A stretch of DNA of 64,000 bases from Antedon mediterranea (Eukaryota; Echinodermata; Crinoidea; Comatulida; Antedonidae), in the NCBI RefSeq assembly GCF_964355755.1, contig NC_092670.1, positions 32,103,795 to 32,167,794 on the forward strand, read 5' to 3'. The notes below the pieces were generated by a model. That model was not told where the DNA came from. It did not search any database and was given only the letters and a program-made list of their open reading frames with translations. A program made the position numbers and the translations under genes. Positions within the stretch are counted from its first letter, which is position 1; each line of letters starts with the position of its first letter. Below, piece after piece: positions 12,601-22,939 of this stretch.

Positions 12601-14990
12601 TATTAATAAGTATCAGTATTTATCTATCTAAGAATCGTAATGCAGTTTTTAGCGTTGCGACCCTGACTGTCTTCCCGAACAGTTTTTTCACATCCACGCG
12701 GTGGCTGCCGTCAACAAAATCAACTTGTGATTGCATGTTGTATGTACAGTATATTATAATGCGTTATGAAAAATCATAAAACTAGTCATGTAGGCTAATT
12801 ATATAATTCATATGATATGAATTTTATATATGAATGAAGCAAGCACTTTTTAATTACAAAATAAATACTATAGGCCCACTGGTCACGTAGTCTAACTGGT
12901 AGCCCTAGCCTAGATTATATTAGTGCAGGGGTGGCGCCAGGATCTTGCCGACACGGGGGCTACATTCCCCGACGAGGGGGCTATGCAAGCGAAGCGAGCA
13001 TCACCAGGGGGGCCGCCAAGGGCCCCCGGTGGGGGTCCAGGGGGCGAAGCCCCCGGAAGCAACGCGTTCTAGCGTCATTTGAGGTCATTTTAATCAGATT
13101 TAGGGTAGCCATTTTTTCCATTTTTTATAATGCATAAATAAAATACTGCGTGCAAAAAAACGATGCGCGATGACTGTTTCAATCCATATTTTTCAATTTA
13201 AAAAATAAAATTTCAAAGAAAATTTAGAAAAATAGAGTTGGAGGTCCCGGAAATTGGACTTATTATACTTTAAAACATGAAACAAAATATATAAGTCCCT
13301 ATCATGGTTGTGACTGAGCTAAGAGATGTTAGGTCCCGGAAAATGCACTTCTTGTACTTCGAAATATAACCAGCTTTATTGTTGGGGCTGAGCTAAGAAA
13401 CTGTTTAAAACTAGAGCTGCAGGTCTTCAAAAAATTGCATTTTATACTTTGGAAACATCAGGCCTAGAGGCTTAAAAAACGCAAGCGTAGACCTTTTTCA
13501 GTCGGGGAAATAAGTTTATTCCTCCCAAGTGTATGCGTGCGTACCATCTGGACTTCCGAGTGGTGAGAAATTAATGACATACAGGACATTGAAAATGTAA
13601 TAACTTAGCTATAATAAGTTGTTGGCTAAGCGAAAATGGCATGTTTTTTTGTTTAGTAATGGATGAAAAATTTATTTTAGGTGCCCCACGGTACAGAGAA
13701 GGTTACTTGTAAATTAAAAAATTGGTGAACATACGAACAATTAACATAATTCGTTTTTGCTGCTGTAGTGTAGCGTACGTCGACGCAGTACACGACGTAA
13801 CCGTCGTCAGTAAACTCCGCCTGGAAAATAACTACAGTACACATTTTGGTCCCTGGATGGAACATGATATCACGCGTCTCGACCCAACGTTGAACGATTC
13901 GTACAAAGAGATACCGACAGACAAGTGCGAACCTAGCTATTGTTTAGTAGTAAGTTAGATCGCTGGCAATAATGAATGCATATAAAGTGCATAATATCAC
14001 TCTGAGACGTACTCTCACGGTCAATGAAACGTCGCGGTTTTCTAGGCGCTGAAGCTAGCTACGAAGTGAACGCGAACGCTTTTTACTGTATATTATATTC
14101 CCCGACAAAAAGTACCCGTGTTCCCTTCGGTAACCGCCGGTAAACTTCGCCTGGAAAATAACTACATTACACATTTTGGTCCCGGGATGGAACTTGATAT
14201 CACGCGTGTCGACCCAACGTTGAACGATTCGTACAAAGGGATACCGCCAGACAAGTGCGTACCTAGCTAATGTTTAGTAGTAAGTTAGATCGCTGGCAAT
14301 AAATGAATGCATAAAAGTGCATAATAGCCCTCTGACGTACTCTCACGGTCAATGGAACGTCGTGGTTTTCTAGGCGCTGAAGCTATATGAAGTGAACGCG
14401 AACATTTTTTACTGTATATTATATTCCCCGACAAAAAGTACCCGTGTTCCCCGACGGGGGGGCTAGGCTCCCCGACGAGGGGGGCTAGAGCCCCCGTAGC
14501 CCCCCCGCTGGCGCCACCACTGTATTAGTGGATCCCATATTAGAAGGCATCTAGGCTAGTTCGCCGTGTGGTGTGGCGCAGCTTCCAGCTATGAAATAAT
14601 CCATCGCTGTTGATAAGTATAGAGTCGCCGATTACCTCGCTCTGGGCATGCGCAATAGCGTGTCGGAATCCCTAACGCTGGGCAGTTGAGTTCCGGTGCC
14701 GGAATCCTAACCACGGCGTAAAAATTATGAGTGCACTGAATTTTTTCCTCGAAAGATTAAAAACAATTACATTATTAAATATTACTACTTTCCTTTAGCT
14801 AGGCTAACTAGTAGAGGACTAGCCTAGGCCCTAGTAGGCCTAGGCCTAGCTAGCTAGCTAGCCTAATTACTAGCTAGGCCCACCCAGCAGGGCCGTAATA
14901 GGTTATCCCCGCTAGCTAGGCCTAGGTATTTTTCAATTAAAAGGATATGAATGGCCGAACTCTAACAGCAACTTTGACGTTTTCGTCCAT
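643..14990 (-). CDS. Kinesin-3 family motor protein, KIF28-like, 5' part (partial at left edge)
   Basis: Microtubule motor; kinesin-3 proteins move vesicles or organelles toward microtubule plus ends. Coding exons in order: 14949-14990, 10839-11033, 5629-5761, 5236-5324, 4814-4931, 4347-4458, 3859-3966, 3331-3464, 2669-2739, 2405-2465, 1829-1999, 1100-1215, 643-821. They give 509 residues and the donor at 641-642 shows the gene continues off the window. Seen: start [20 protein letters not shown]-loop GQTGSGKS (residues 106-113), switch I-like NATSSRAHT, switch II DLAGSER (262-268), [36 protein letters not shown] and neck helix [12 protein letters not shown]. After a short coiled coil, residues from about 465 ([10 protein letters not shown], then DIVLSGL) begin an FHA domain, which places it in kinesin-3. 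The KIF28 assignment is from memory of the neck sequence and is less sure. The start codon is the only ATG before the KVAVRVRPF strand. Exon 1 to 2 is spliced by a U12-type intron. Confidence 0.93.
1470..1625. mobile_element. Fold-back MITE, family B (CTGTCTACACTATCAAAC termini)
   Basis: The ends are inverted copies of CTCTGTCTACACTATCAAAC, with internal inverted blocks around TGTGATGTGCCCATATATGG and the centre AGTGATATGATATCAC-like words. Further copies lie at 17487-17597, 37499-37633, 38523-38661 and 52131-52290. There is no coding capacity. It lies in an intron of the kinesin gene. Confidence 0.8.
2104..2310 (+). mobile_element. tRNA-derived SINE
   Basis: GGGCTGTAGATTGGTGG resembles a pol III A box, and CCGGGTTCAATCC about 45 bp further is a good B box, as in a tRNA head. 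A non-tRNA body ending near a T/A-rich stretch follows. It is intronic to the kinesin gene. The family is not identified and the borders are approximate. Confidence 0.6.
2914..3004. mobile_element. Family A fold-back MITE, diverged copy
   Basis: GTGGTTCCCACTAGAACGCA at the left and AAGTGGGAACCATG at the right are inverted versions of the family A terminus seen in cleaner copies at 22329-22497 and 60473-60830. It is intronic to the kinesin gene. Confidence 0.55.
6311..6802. repeat. 17-bp minisatellite (TTAATAGGGGTGTCCCC), about 29 units
   Basis: The unit is TTAATAGGGGTGTCCCC with a common variant GAATGGGGG in place of TAATAGGGG; one unit lacks a C. The unit is itself partly palindromic (GGGG/CCCC). 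Degenerate related words (GTGTCCCTTTAATAG) occur upstream at 5908-5925 and in the 69-bp array at 43697-44125. It lies in kinesin intron 2. Confidence 0.95.
9092..10664 (+). mobile_element. Non-autonomous hAT-type element, copy 1, with 8-bp TSD
   Basis: The element starts CAGTGGTGGCGCCAG and ends CTGGCGCCACCCCTG, imperfect terminal inverted repeats of hAT style. It is flanked by the 8-bp duplication AGACTGAC (9084-9091 and 10665-10672). Inside, a segment beginning AACACGGGTACTTTTT is duplicated in tandem (near 9165 and 9490, offset about 325 bp). Short open frames exist but none looks like a transposase. It lies in kinesin intron 2, 175 bp downstream of exon 2. It is near-identical, inverted, to 12926-14522. 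Confidence 0.9.
11500..11860. other. CTAG / AGGCCTAG-rich island
   Basis: Very dense in CTAG, GGCCTA and TAGGCC words that are themselves palindromic, without a fixed period. Similar islands lie at 14810-14935, 40600-41080 and 47160-47345. No gene is visible in it. It lies in kinesin intron 1. Confidence 0.7.
12305..12480 (+). repeat. Left arm of an inverted repeat (pairs with 14560-14735)
   Basis: The words ATTACGCCGTGGTTAGGATT, CCGGCACCGGAACTCAACTG and CGACACGCTATTGCGCATGC recur in reverse complement at 14640-14735. The outer parts of the arms are more diverged. hAT copy 2 lies between the arms, so the repeat may be an older element split by that insertion. Confidence 0.75.
12926..14522 (-). 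mobile_element. Non-autonomous hAT-type element, copy 2 (inverted), with 8-bp TSD
   Basis: It starts CAGGGGTGGCGCCAG and ends CTGGCGCCACCACTG, with perfect 8-bp duplication TATTAGTG at 12918-12925 and 14523-14530. Its sequence is the reverse complement of copy 1 with scattered differences, including the same internal tandem duplication. No transposase is visible. It lies in the U12-type intron 1 of the kinesin gene. Confidence 0.9.
14560..14735 (-). repeat. Right arm of the inverted repeat (pairs with 12305-12480)
   Basis: Reverse complement of the arm at 12305-12480; CATGCGCAATAGCGTGTCGG and CCTAACCACGGCGTAA are seen here. It lies about 250 bp downstream of the kinesin start codon, inside the U12-type intron. 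Confidence 0.75.
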
Positions 14991-15509
14991 TTTCTTTACG
15001 ATTTTCGATCAAAAGAAACAATATTTAAAGATTTCCGACGGTCCTTCTGCCGGAATTTCCCAACGCGTAGAGGTAGTAGGCAAGGTGTGTGGTATATGAT
15101 TTATTTACGACATTCTTTTTTTGGTCAGTACCCCCCACTCACATTCAAAACAAAGTTATAAACCGTACATACACTAGAAACTAATAGATCAATATTATTC
15201 TTATAATTGGTGGTTGTTTAACTCTTTATTTAGAATTTGATCACTACTAAAATACTACTAAAAGTGTTTCAATGATTGTTTGTATGATTATTTGTGCGGT
15301 TTCTTAGTTCGGGTAGGAGCAAAGCATGTACTCACTGTAACTTGGTTGCGCGTTTCGGTTGCTAATATACGTCGCCCTCAATGTTTAGATTCCACAAGAA
15401 CAAGTCTTATGGAAAGCGAACACCGTCAAAATAGTGGGGAACCTAATGTTCCAAAATCAAATACGTGAGATTTTAATGCTCAAGTTGAGTTCTTGGCAGT
15501 TTTGGAATC

Positions 15510-15769
15510 CTTAGGACTAGTAGAATTCATTGCCACTGGGGGCCAATTTTTCCCGACCCTATTTTTAATGGAATCCAATATGCCTGCCATAGGCCTATTA
15601 TATGATATTATTATAAATTGTACCATTGGACTGATTTGTCATGATATTGTAATATTTGGCAAACAAATTACTGTACGTTCATACGTGGTTTAAAATAACA
15701 ATCCAAGATGGCGGCCAAAATAGGGTCGGTAAAAATGACCACCAGTTGCAATGAATTCTACTAGTCCTA
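15510..15769. mobile_element. Fold-back MITE with ~60-bp terminal inverted repeats
   Basis: TAGGACTAGTAGAATTCATT at the left is matched by the reverse complement AATGAATTCTACTAGTCCTA at the right. The inner arm words CCCGACCCTATTTT and AAAATAGGGTCGG also pair. There is no coding capacity. Confidence 0.8.
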
Positions 15770-15784
15770 TACATTAGGCCGACG

Positions 15785-17215
15785 CGGATCATTTTTTCTC
15801 CTATCAGGTTAAGGCAGAAATCATGAATAATTCATGAGATTAATTATGGCATAAATAAAGACATAAGGTAGTGTTAACGTGTTTTGTCACGACCATGTTT
15901 GGTCGAGTAGTAGCCTGGGTGCAGAACAGTTAATATACACATTTGCGGGAAAAAGTATAGGACAATTTTTTTTTTTTTTTCTGATAGAGTATACCATATG
16001 GAATGTCAGAAAAAAAAATCCTTATCCCAGGGTCTTGGGGAAAATTTTTTACGGCACTTTTAAATTTTGGCCTATATAACACACACAAATTCCTATTAAC
16101 ACACACAAATACCTATATATAGGGAATAGGGAAAATAAATTAACGGTTTTTGTTACTTGCAGTTGTGTTTTAAGGATTAAAATTAGTACTACTACTACTA
16201 TACTTCACATAGTAGTTGATGAATCAAGTCGATACGATGACATCATTATGCCAGAATCCAATATGGCGTCCAATTTGGTGAGAAAAACATGGTATTGCTA
16301 AACCCCGCAAACCTCCCAAAAAACATAGCAAACTCCATCGAACCAACATAAAAGTGATTGAATCATGGAGTGTACGACCCACTGGGTATATAAAATATTA
16401 CATTTCTACTGTTAACTACTTATTTTGGGATAAAACATCATTTTGGTTAAAAATTAGCAATCATTTTTTACCAAAAAATTATTAGTTATTAAAGTTATTA
16501 TGTTGGTTTAGTGGGGTTTGCTATATTTTTTTGAAGGTTTTCAGGATTTAGCAATCATTTTTTACCAAAAAATGATGTTTTACCCCAAAATAAGTAGTTA
16601 ACAGCAGACATTTAATATTTGTTTTACATTGATATACCCAGTGAGTGAGTTCTACACTACATGATTCAATCACTTTTATGTTGGTTCGGTGGGGTTTGCT
16701 ATGTTTTTTTGGAGGTTTTCGGGGGTTTGCGGGGTTTAGCAATACCCTGTTTTTGCCGCCCAAATTGGACGCCATATTGGATTCTGGCATGATGATGTCA
16801 TTGTTATCGACTCGATGTATCAACTACTATGAGAAGTAGTTATTAAAGTAATCCTCAGCTAATTTTAATCATCATAACACAACTCCAAGTAAAAAAAAAC
16901 CTGAATTGGTTTTCCCTATCCCCTATATATAGGTATTTGTGTGTGTTATATAGGCCAAAATTTAAAAGTGCCGTAAATAATTTTCCCCAAGACCCTGGGA
17001 TGGGGATTTTTTTTGTGACATTCTATATGGTATACTCTATCAGAAAAAAAAATTTCCTATACTTTTTTCCCGAAAAATTTGTACTGCACCCAGGCTATAG
17101 TTACAGTACCGGGCTGTTTGACGCCCACTCCGTGTTTAGATTAGCAGAGATTACCGTACCTGTATCATAGAAATAATTAGACTCGTGCATTATTCATTTC
17201 TGCCTCTCAACCTTA
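15785..17215. mobile_element. Large palindromic (fold-back) element, ~1.4 kb
   Basis: Two arms of about 0.65-0.7 kb are inverted around a centre near 16500. Paired landmarks: GTAGCCTGGGTGCAG (15909) with CTGCACCCAGGCTATAG (17083); ATACCTATATATAGGGAATA (16110) with its mirror near 16920; GTTGGTTCGGTGGGGTTTGC (16680) with its mirror near 16310. Outer words GGCAGAAATCATGAATAATT (15813) and ATTATTCATTTCTGCC (17190) also pair. Open frames within it are not protein-like. Confidence 0.85.
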
Positions 17216-17486
17216 TATGACAAAAATACAGCCGGCGCTTTTGTAATGGACCCCATTGGATACGTTTAACAGGACTTTCATCATGGGCTATCCAGCTGCA
17301 TCTCTTATTCTTTTTTTTTTTCAGATTTTTTTTTACATTCTAATGTACATTGTTTTTTTTTTTTTTATTGTATTGTGATTATTCATTGTGTTAATATTTA
17401 TGTTTAGAGATGCAAATAAATCAAATCAAATCATCTAAATCTAACTCATCTAAATTTTAGTCACACAATTTTCGTTAAAAACCGAT

Positions 17487-17597
17487 GATAGCCCAAATAT
17501 GGTAGTGATATGCTTAAATATTGTATTGATAATATGTCCATATATGGGCACATCACATTTTGTTGTCACATAAAGTTTGATGGTGTGGACAGAGCTA
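17487..17597. mobile_element. Family B MITE, partial copy
   Basis: Contains CCAAATATGGTAGTGATATG, CATATATGGGCACATCACAT and the right terminus AGTTTGATGGTGTGGACAGA. The left terminus is missing or diverged. Confidence 0.65.
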
Positions 17598-17970
17598 GCT
17601 TAAGGCACAGTTTTAATACTGATTTATGCATTTACATTTGGTTACACTTTATTACCGGTAGAAACCAAAATAATAATCTTGCTCCGGAAACAAGTAGGCC
17701 TAAACAAGTAAAAATGGTTGTGTTTGTACATTCGTTTTAGTACCTACGAACTCAACCCCTAACGAAATGTTTGATTCAGTTCTGCTGGTAAAGCGATGAT
17801 CCAATAGCCTACGAATCAGTATTTTTTTTAAATGTCAAAAATTAATTATACATTCAATGTAGCATTAATCTTACAAAGCTCATTCCTACATTCAAATTAC
17901 TGTATGCCAGGTTTGCAACATATTAATAATAGTTAATGACACAGTGTCGTTTTGTGGTGTGTTTTTTTTT

Positions 17971-20900
17971 TTACTTAATTGGCTTTACGATCTTTTTCTT
18001 CTTCGTTACTGGTAACTTCTTCGTTTTATCGGTTAACAACGGTAAAACACCTTTAACCTTAGGCTCTGTCTCCACTGTTTTTGTCTCTTTTGGCGATTCG
18101 TGAAACAACACATCCTCTTTGTTGTCGTCTGCTTGTACTCCTTGGCGGATTGGATTGTTATTACGAATCCAGTGACGAAGGAATGATCTCGTGGCTCTTG
18201 CTCCTTGCTGTTTATTATAAAGAAAAACAATAAATTAAAATTTGAAAGTTTGATGAATGAATTCTTTGCAAATTGAGTGAATGCCCGGCCCGCTGTAATG
18301 AATATCATTATTCATACATCATTTTTAAAACTTGGTTCTCACTAGAAGACAACGCAAGGACGTACACGCAACGCAAGCGTGTTGACCAATGACAAGCGAC
18401 AGTTCGAATAATCCATCGCCGCGCTTATGATTGGTAAACTCACTGAAGCGTGGTTCCCACTAGCGACGCAACACAAGGACGTAACGCAACGCAAGTGAAT
18501 TGACCAATCACAAGCGATGGTTTATTCGCTTGTGATTGCTAAAGCGTGGTTCCCACTAGCGACGCAACACAAGGACGTAACGCAACGCAAGTGAATTGAC
18601 CAATTAAGCTTGGTTCCCACTAGAACGTAACGCAAGGACGTAAACGCAACGCAAGCGTTTTAACCAATGACAAGCGAAGTTATAGACAGTTCGCAATCAC
18701 AAGCGAATAAGCCATCGCTTGTGATTGGTCAATTCACTTGCGTTGCGTTACGTCCTTGTGTTGCGTCGCTAGTGGGAACCACGCTTCACAAGCGATGGCT
18801 TAATCGCTTGTGATTGCTAACTGTCTAAGTATAACTTCGCTTGTCATTGGTTAAAACGCTTGCGTTGCGTTTACGTCCTTGCGTTACGTTCTAGTGGGAA
18901 CCAAACTTAACTTTCTATAACTTCGCTTGTCATTGGTTAAAACGCTTGCGTTGCGTTTACGTCCTTGCGTTACGTTCTAGTGGGAACCAAGCTTAACTGT
19001 CTATAACTTCGCTTGTCACTGGTTAAAACGCTTGCGTTGGGTTTACGTCCTTGCGTTACGTTCTAGTGGGAACCTAGCTTTACGTTGCGTCTACGTCCTT
19101 GCGTTGCGTCCTAGTGGGAACCTAGCTTTACGTTGCGTCTACGTCCTTGCGTTGCGTCCTAGTGGGAACCTAGCTTTAAGCTTGATTTCCAATTGAACGC
19201 ACACAAAGTAATTCCGGACCAAAATCACAAGCAATGTCACTGTATTTGTCAACTCACTGGCGTTGAACCTACTTGCGTTGAACCAACTTGCTAAGCGTCC
19301 CAGATTTAGGTTTAAATCCCACTCTTTTCAATCAGAAATTAGGAAACATAATTATTACACTTTCTATAGATTCGACAAATATATATTAAAAACTTTCATT
19401 AATTTTTAGAGAAATTCGGGACTAGAGTTTTATTACACGTTTACTTGTAGGCCTACACGTTTGTAACATGCGTAGCTGGTAGTTGGAAGTGGAAGTGTTT
19501 TATTAGAGATGTATTGTCCCCTTGCAAAAATAATTATTTAAAATGTTTCTGTTGAATATGTCATTTTAATGTCACATAATCATTAGGCCTATCCACTTTT
19601 ACCAAAATGTTATCGAAAAAAAAAAATGTATTTAGGCCTACCTGAAAAAACTGTGATGTAAAGCAAAAAATAGTCAATTTGACTGGCAGCCAATGGATAT
19701 TTGGTTGAATTTAACCATTTATTTTGTTATTTTTATTTTAAGTGAAAATATTATACATTATAACCTACCGCAACAAGGAAATCTTTGTCTGCAGTTTCCA
19801 TGTTAAAATCAGTTGTATTCAAATATACTGTATCAATCCCAATGGTTCGTTCGATATCATCTTTCTTCATAGTACCATGTAAAAAATAGAATAAGTATAA
19901 AGTTACTTCAAGATATCGTACTTATTACAATACCTGTTTTATTTATACATATTTACTAGATTGGAATTCAGAAGTACATTGACCAAATTTCGAGACTTTT
20001 CTCACTTGCATCAACTTAAACTCAGTCATGTGGTAAATACGTTGACGATTCTGATGATGATACTGTAATGCAGGAAAACATGAACTTTGTTTCAAATAAT
20101 ACATGACGTCATATCTACTTTATGACGCCATATCTAACTGTATGATGCCATAAATACATAATACGTCGTAATGTTAATTTGAATACTATTGGCACCGTCG
20201 TCAAATGTGAGACATGGGCTTAAAATGTCAACGACTGTTAATCACTATCTAAACGAATACATACAGATAAAAAGAGGGGTTTTTTCAAAGACGTACTTCA
20301 ACAAATACCCGTTTGACATTAACAAGTAATGATTCCTGGACTGTTGACAAGAACTCTCTAAAATTTGTAACGTTCCGTCGATTGTAACCAAGGAAGTGAG
20401 ATTGAACACCGATACCTCGCCTCTCGATAAATGCCATCAACTCCTGGAAGTTAATCTACAAAAATGAAAAATATAAATGTTAGTATAAAGTCGTACAATA
20501 TCACGTTGAAGGCTAAGTCGGTTGAAAATAATTAAAAGACCAAATCATCTTATGACTTTGTCTTTTGACTGAGTGGTTAACGGCCAATCTATGTAGAACC
20601 AGGGATCACTCTTCCCTGGTGTAGAATTAGAAAGTCTTTTGTTGTGAATAGCATTCATATGTATTAATTAAAATGTTCAACAATAACTCTATACTGTATT
20701 TTTTGTTTTGAATTTTAATCATTTTTAATCGTGTTAACAATATTTTAACATTGGCCTATTAATCGTATTTCATTAGCGTTGGCGCAATTTGATGTATTTT
20801 TCTTGTAGCTTTATTGTCTTATACTTTCTTAAATTATGCCAAGCAAAATAAATTTCCATTTTAAGTGGACCAATAAAATGTCTTGAATCTTGAATCGGTG

Positions 20901-22897
20901 TTCGTTAACACCACCGTTAATAGATGAAGAAATAATAATAAATGAAAACTTGTATAGCGCCGGTCTCCCCAACCCATGTGGAGTTCATGGCGCTTTGTGC
21001 ATTAAGAACGTGCGAGTGCATCAGCGAAGCGACGTCTTCGAAGCAGGTTGGTCTTGAAAATGTTTTAGCGATTGAGATGACGACTATAAGTATTATAGTT
21101 TTCTTATGACAGATTGATTATATGTGATAATTATATAGTTATATTTTGAAGAATATTATTTCTACCTTTCCATCCTTGTTGGTATCTAAACTATCGAACA
21201 CATCTTGTAATTTGTAATTTTTTCCAAACAGTTTCTTCGCATGAGCTTCAGTGAACTGGTCTCCAACCTATAATAGTTAAAAAAACAAATAAAACTAAAT
21301 GCACGGATATACGATTTGTATGGCTAAAAGGGTAACGAATGTTTATATTGTGGTGCTTAAGCCCGGCGCACACTAGAGCTTTCGGCTGAGCCAACTGGCA
21401 CGAGTAACACTTGACTCACAGTGTGCGCCGGGGAATTCGTAACTATCCAATCAGAAAATCGCGTACTGAAGGCGTTTAGTGTGCGTCTGATAGAACGCGA
21501 TCACAATTTGCGGCAATTTTTTTAGTGAGCCAAGTGTTACTCGTGCCAGTTGGCTCAGCCGGAAGCTCTAGTGTGCGCCGGGCTTTAAGTTCTTGAATTT
21601 CATAGGATGTAGTCACACACACCAACCATGCATAATCCACATTATTAATTAAAACAAATACGAATTTCCACAAATACGTAGCAACTATTTATGACTCAAT
21701 TTGAATATTTTTCTCTTCTTTTTCCTTTTTTATACAAATACATTGCAATATAATATACCTTATTAAATGCGATTGCAAGTTCTTCTTTGGAAACTGTGTA
21801 CGAGTCAGTAATATCGTTTTCAGCCAGCACCTTCATAAACATGGACATGGCTTCTGTAATTACAGCGTGCTCTCGACTCGCCGTTAACTTCTGGCATTTG
21901 GTTTCAGCCCTTTCCCTACACATAAAACAGAGCCATAATACGCAATACGCAACAAATAATTTACTGTAACCTAAAGCCGATTTTCCACTAGGCGAATTTG
22001 TTCGCGCGAATCCAACGTTTCGAAGAGAACAAAATCGCCTACTCTCTTTCCACTACATGAGCGAATAGTGGTTGCTGAGCATTTCGATTCGCATGAGTGC
22101 TCATGAAAGCGTCATAGCTCATTTCATGAGCTCTGATTGGTTGCGCAATATTTCGCTTCGCAAAAAGTAGAAACAATTCGAACTAGTAAATTTCGCTGAA
22201 GCGAAAAATAAAGGAACTAGAATTTGTCGCAGAAGGGAGTATGACAGACAGAAACTCGAATACGCATGCGCAGAGCATGACGCTTTCCATTCGCGCGAAC
22301 AAATTCGCCTAGTGGAAAATCGGCTTAAAGCGTGGTTCCCACTAGCGACGCAACACAAGGACGTAACGCAACGCAAGTGAATTGACCAATCACAAGCGAT
22401 GGCTTATTCGCTTGTGATTGTTAACTGTCTATAACTTCGCTTGTCATTGCTTGCGTTGCGTTTACGTCCTTGCGTTACATTCTAGTGGGAACCAAGCTTA
22501 ATTAAGAAAATAAGTGTGTTGATGTGATAAAGAACGTGAATTCTCTCAATATTATTATCATTATTGTTTGGCTCTATTTGGCAGTTTATATTGGGATGTG
22601 GGATGGCGTCTCGTTATACAGGGGCGGATATAGTAAGTTGGGATGTGGGGTGGCGTCTCGTTATACAGGGGCGGATATAGTAAGTTGGGATGTGGGGTGG
22701 CGTCTCGTTATATAGGGGCGGATATAGTAAGTTAGGATGTGGGGTGGCGTCTCGTTATACAGGGGCGGATTTAGTAAGTTAGGATGTGGGGTGGCGTCTC
22801 GTTATACAGGGGCGGATATAGTAAGTTGGGATGTGGGGTGGCGTATCGTTTAGAGCGATAAATGACAGATATAGTCAGTAATAAATCCGGTACTGTA

Positions 22898-22939
<42 letters not shown>

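Larger units (their letters stand above)
11034..14948 (-). other. U12-type AT-AC (minor spliceosome) intron 1 of the kinesin gene
   Basis: Read on the minus strand, the intron begins ATATCCTTTT (14948-14939), the U12-type 5' splice consensus, and ends ...TCAC (AC at 11035-11034). A perfect U12 branch-point motif TTCCTTGAC lies at 11055-11047, with its branch A 14 nt before the intron end, the usual spacing. Joining exon 1 ...CGGCCATTC to exon 2 AATGATCGAG yields the conserved kinesin string VRVRPFNDRE with no gap. No GT donor downstream of the PF codons would do this. The intron is 3915 bp and contains a 1.6 kb hAT element. Confidence 0.93.
14991..17970. other. Intergenic region between kinesin start and phospholipase 3' end
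   Basis: It should hold the kinesin promoter and 5' UTR (just right of 14990), but no TATA box or initiator is clear enough to name. It also holds the MITE at 15510-15769, the palindromic element at 15785-17215 and MITE B at 17487-17597. A LINE-like 3' tail with AAATCAAATCAAATCA lies near 17415. No gene is seen. Confidence 0.6.

Noticed and set aside
16548-16839. Overlapping frames on both strands
   Set aside because: They fall in the arm of the 1.4 kb palindrome and mirror each other.
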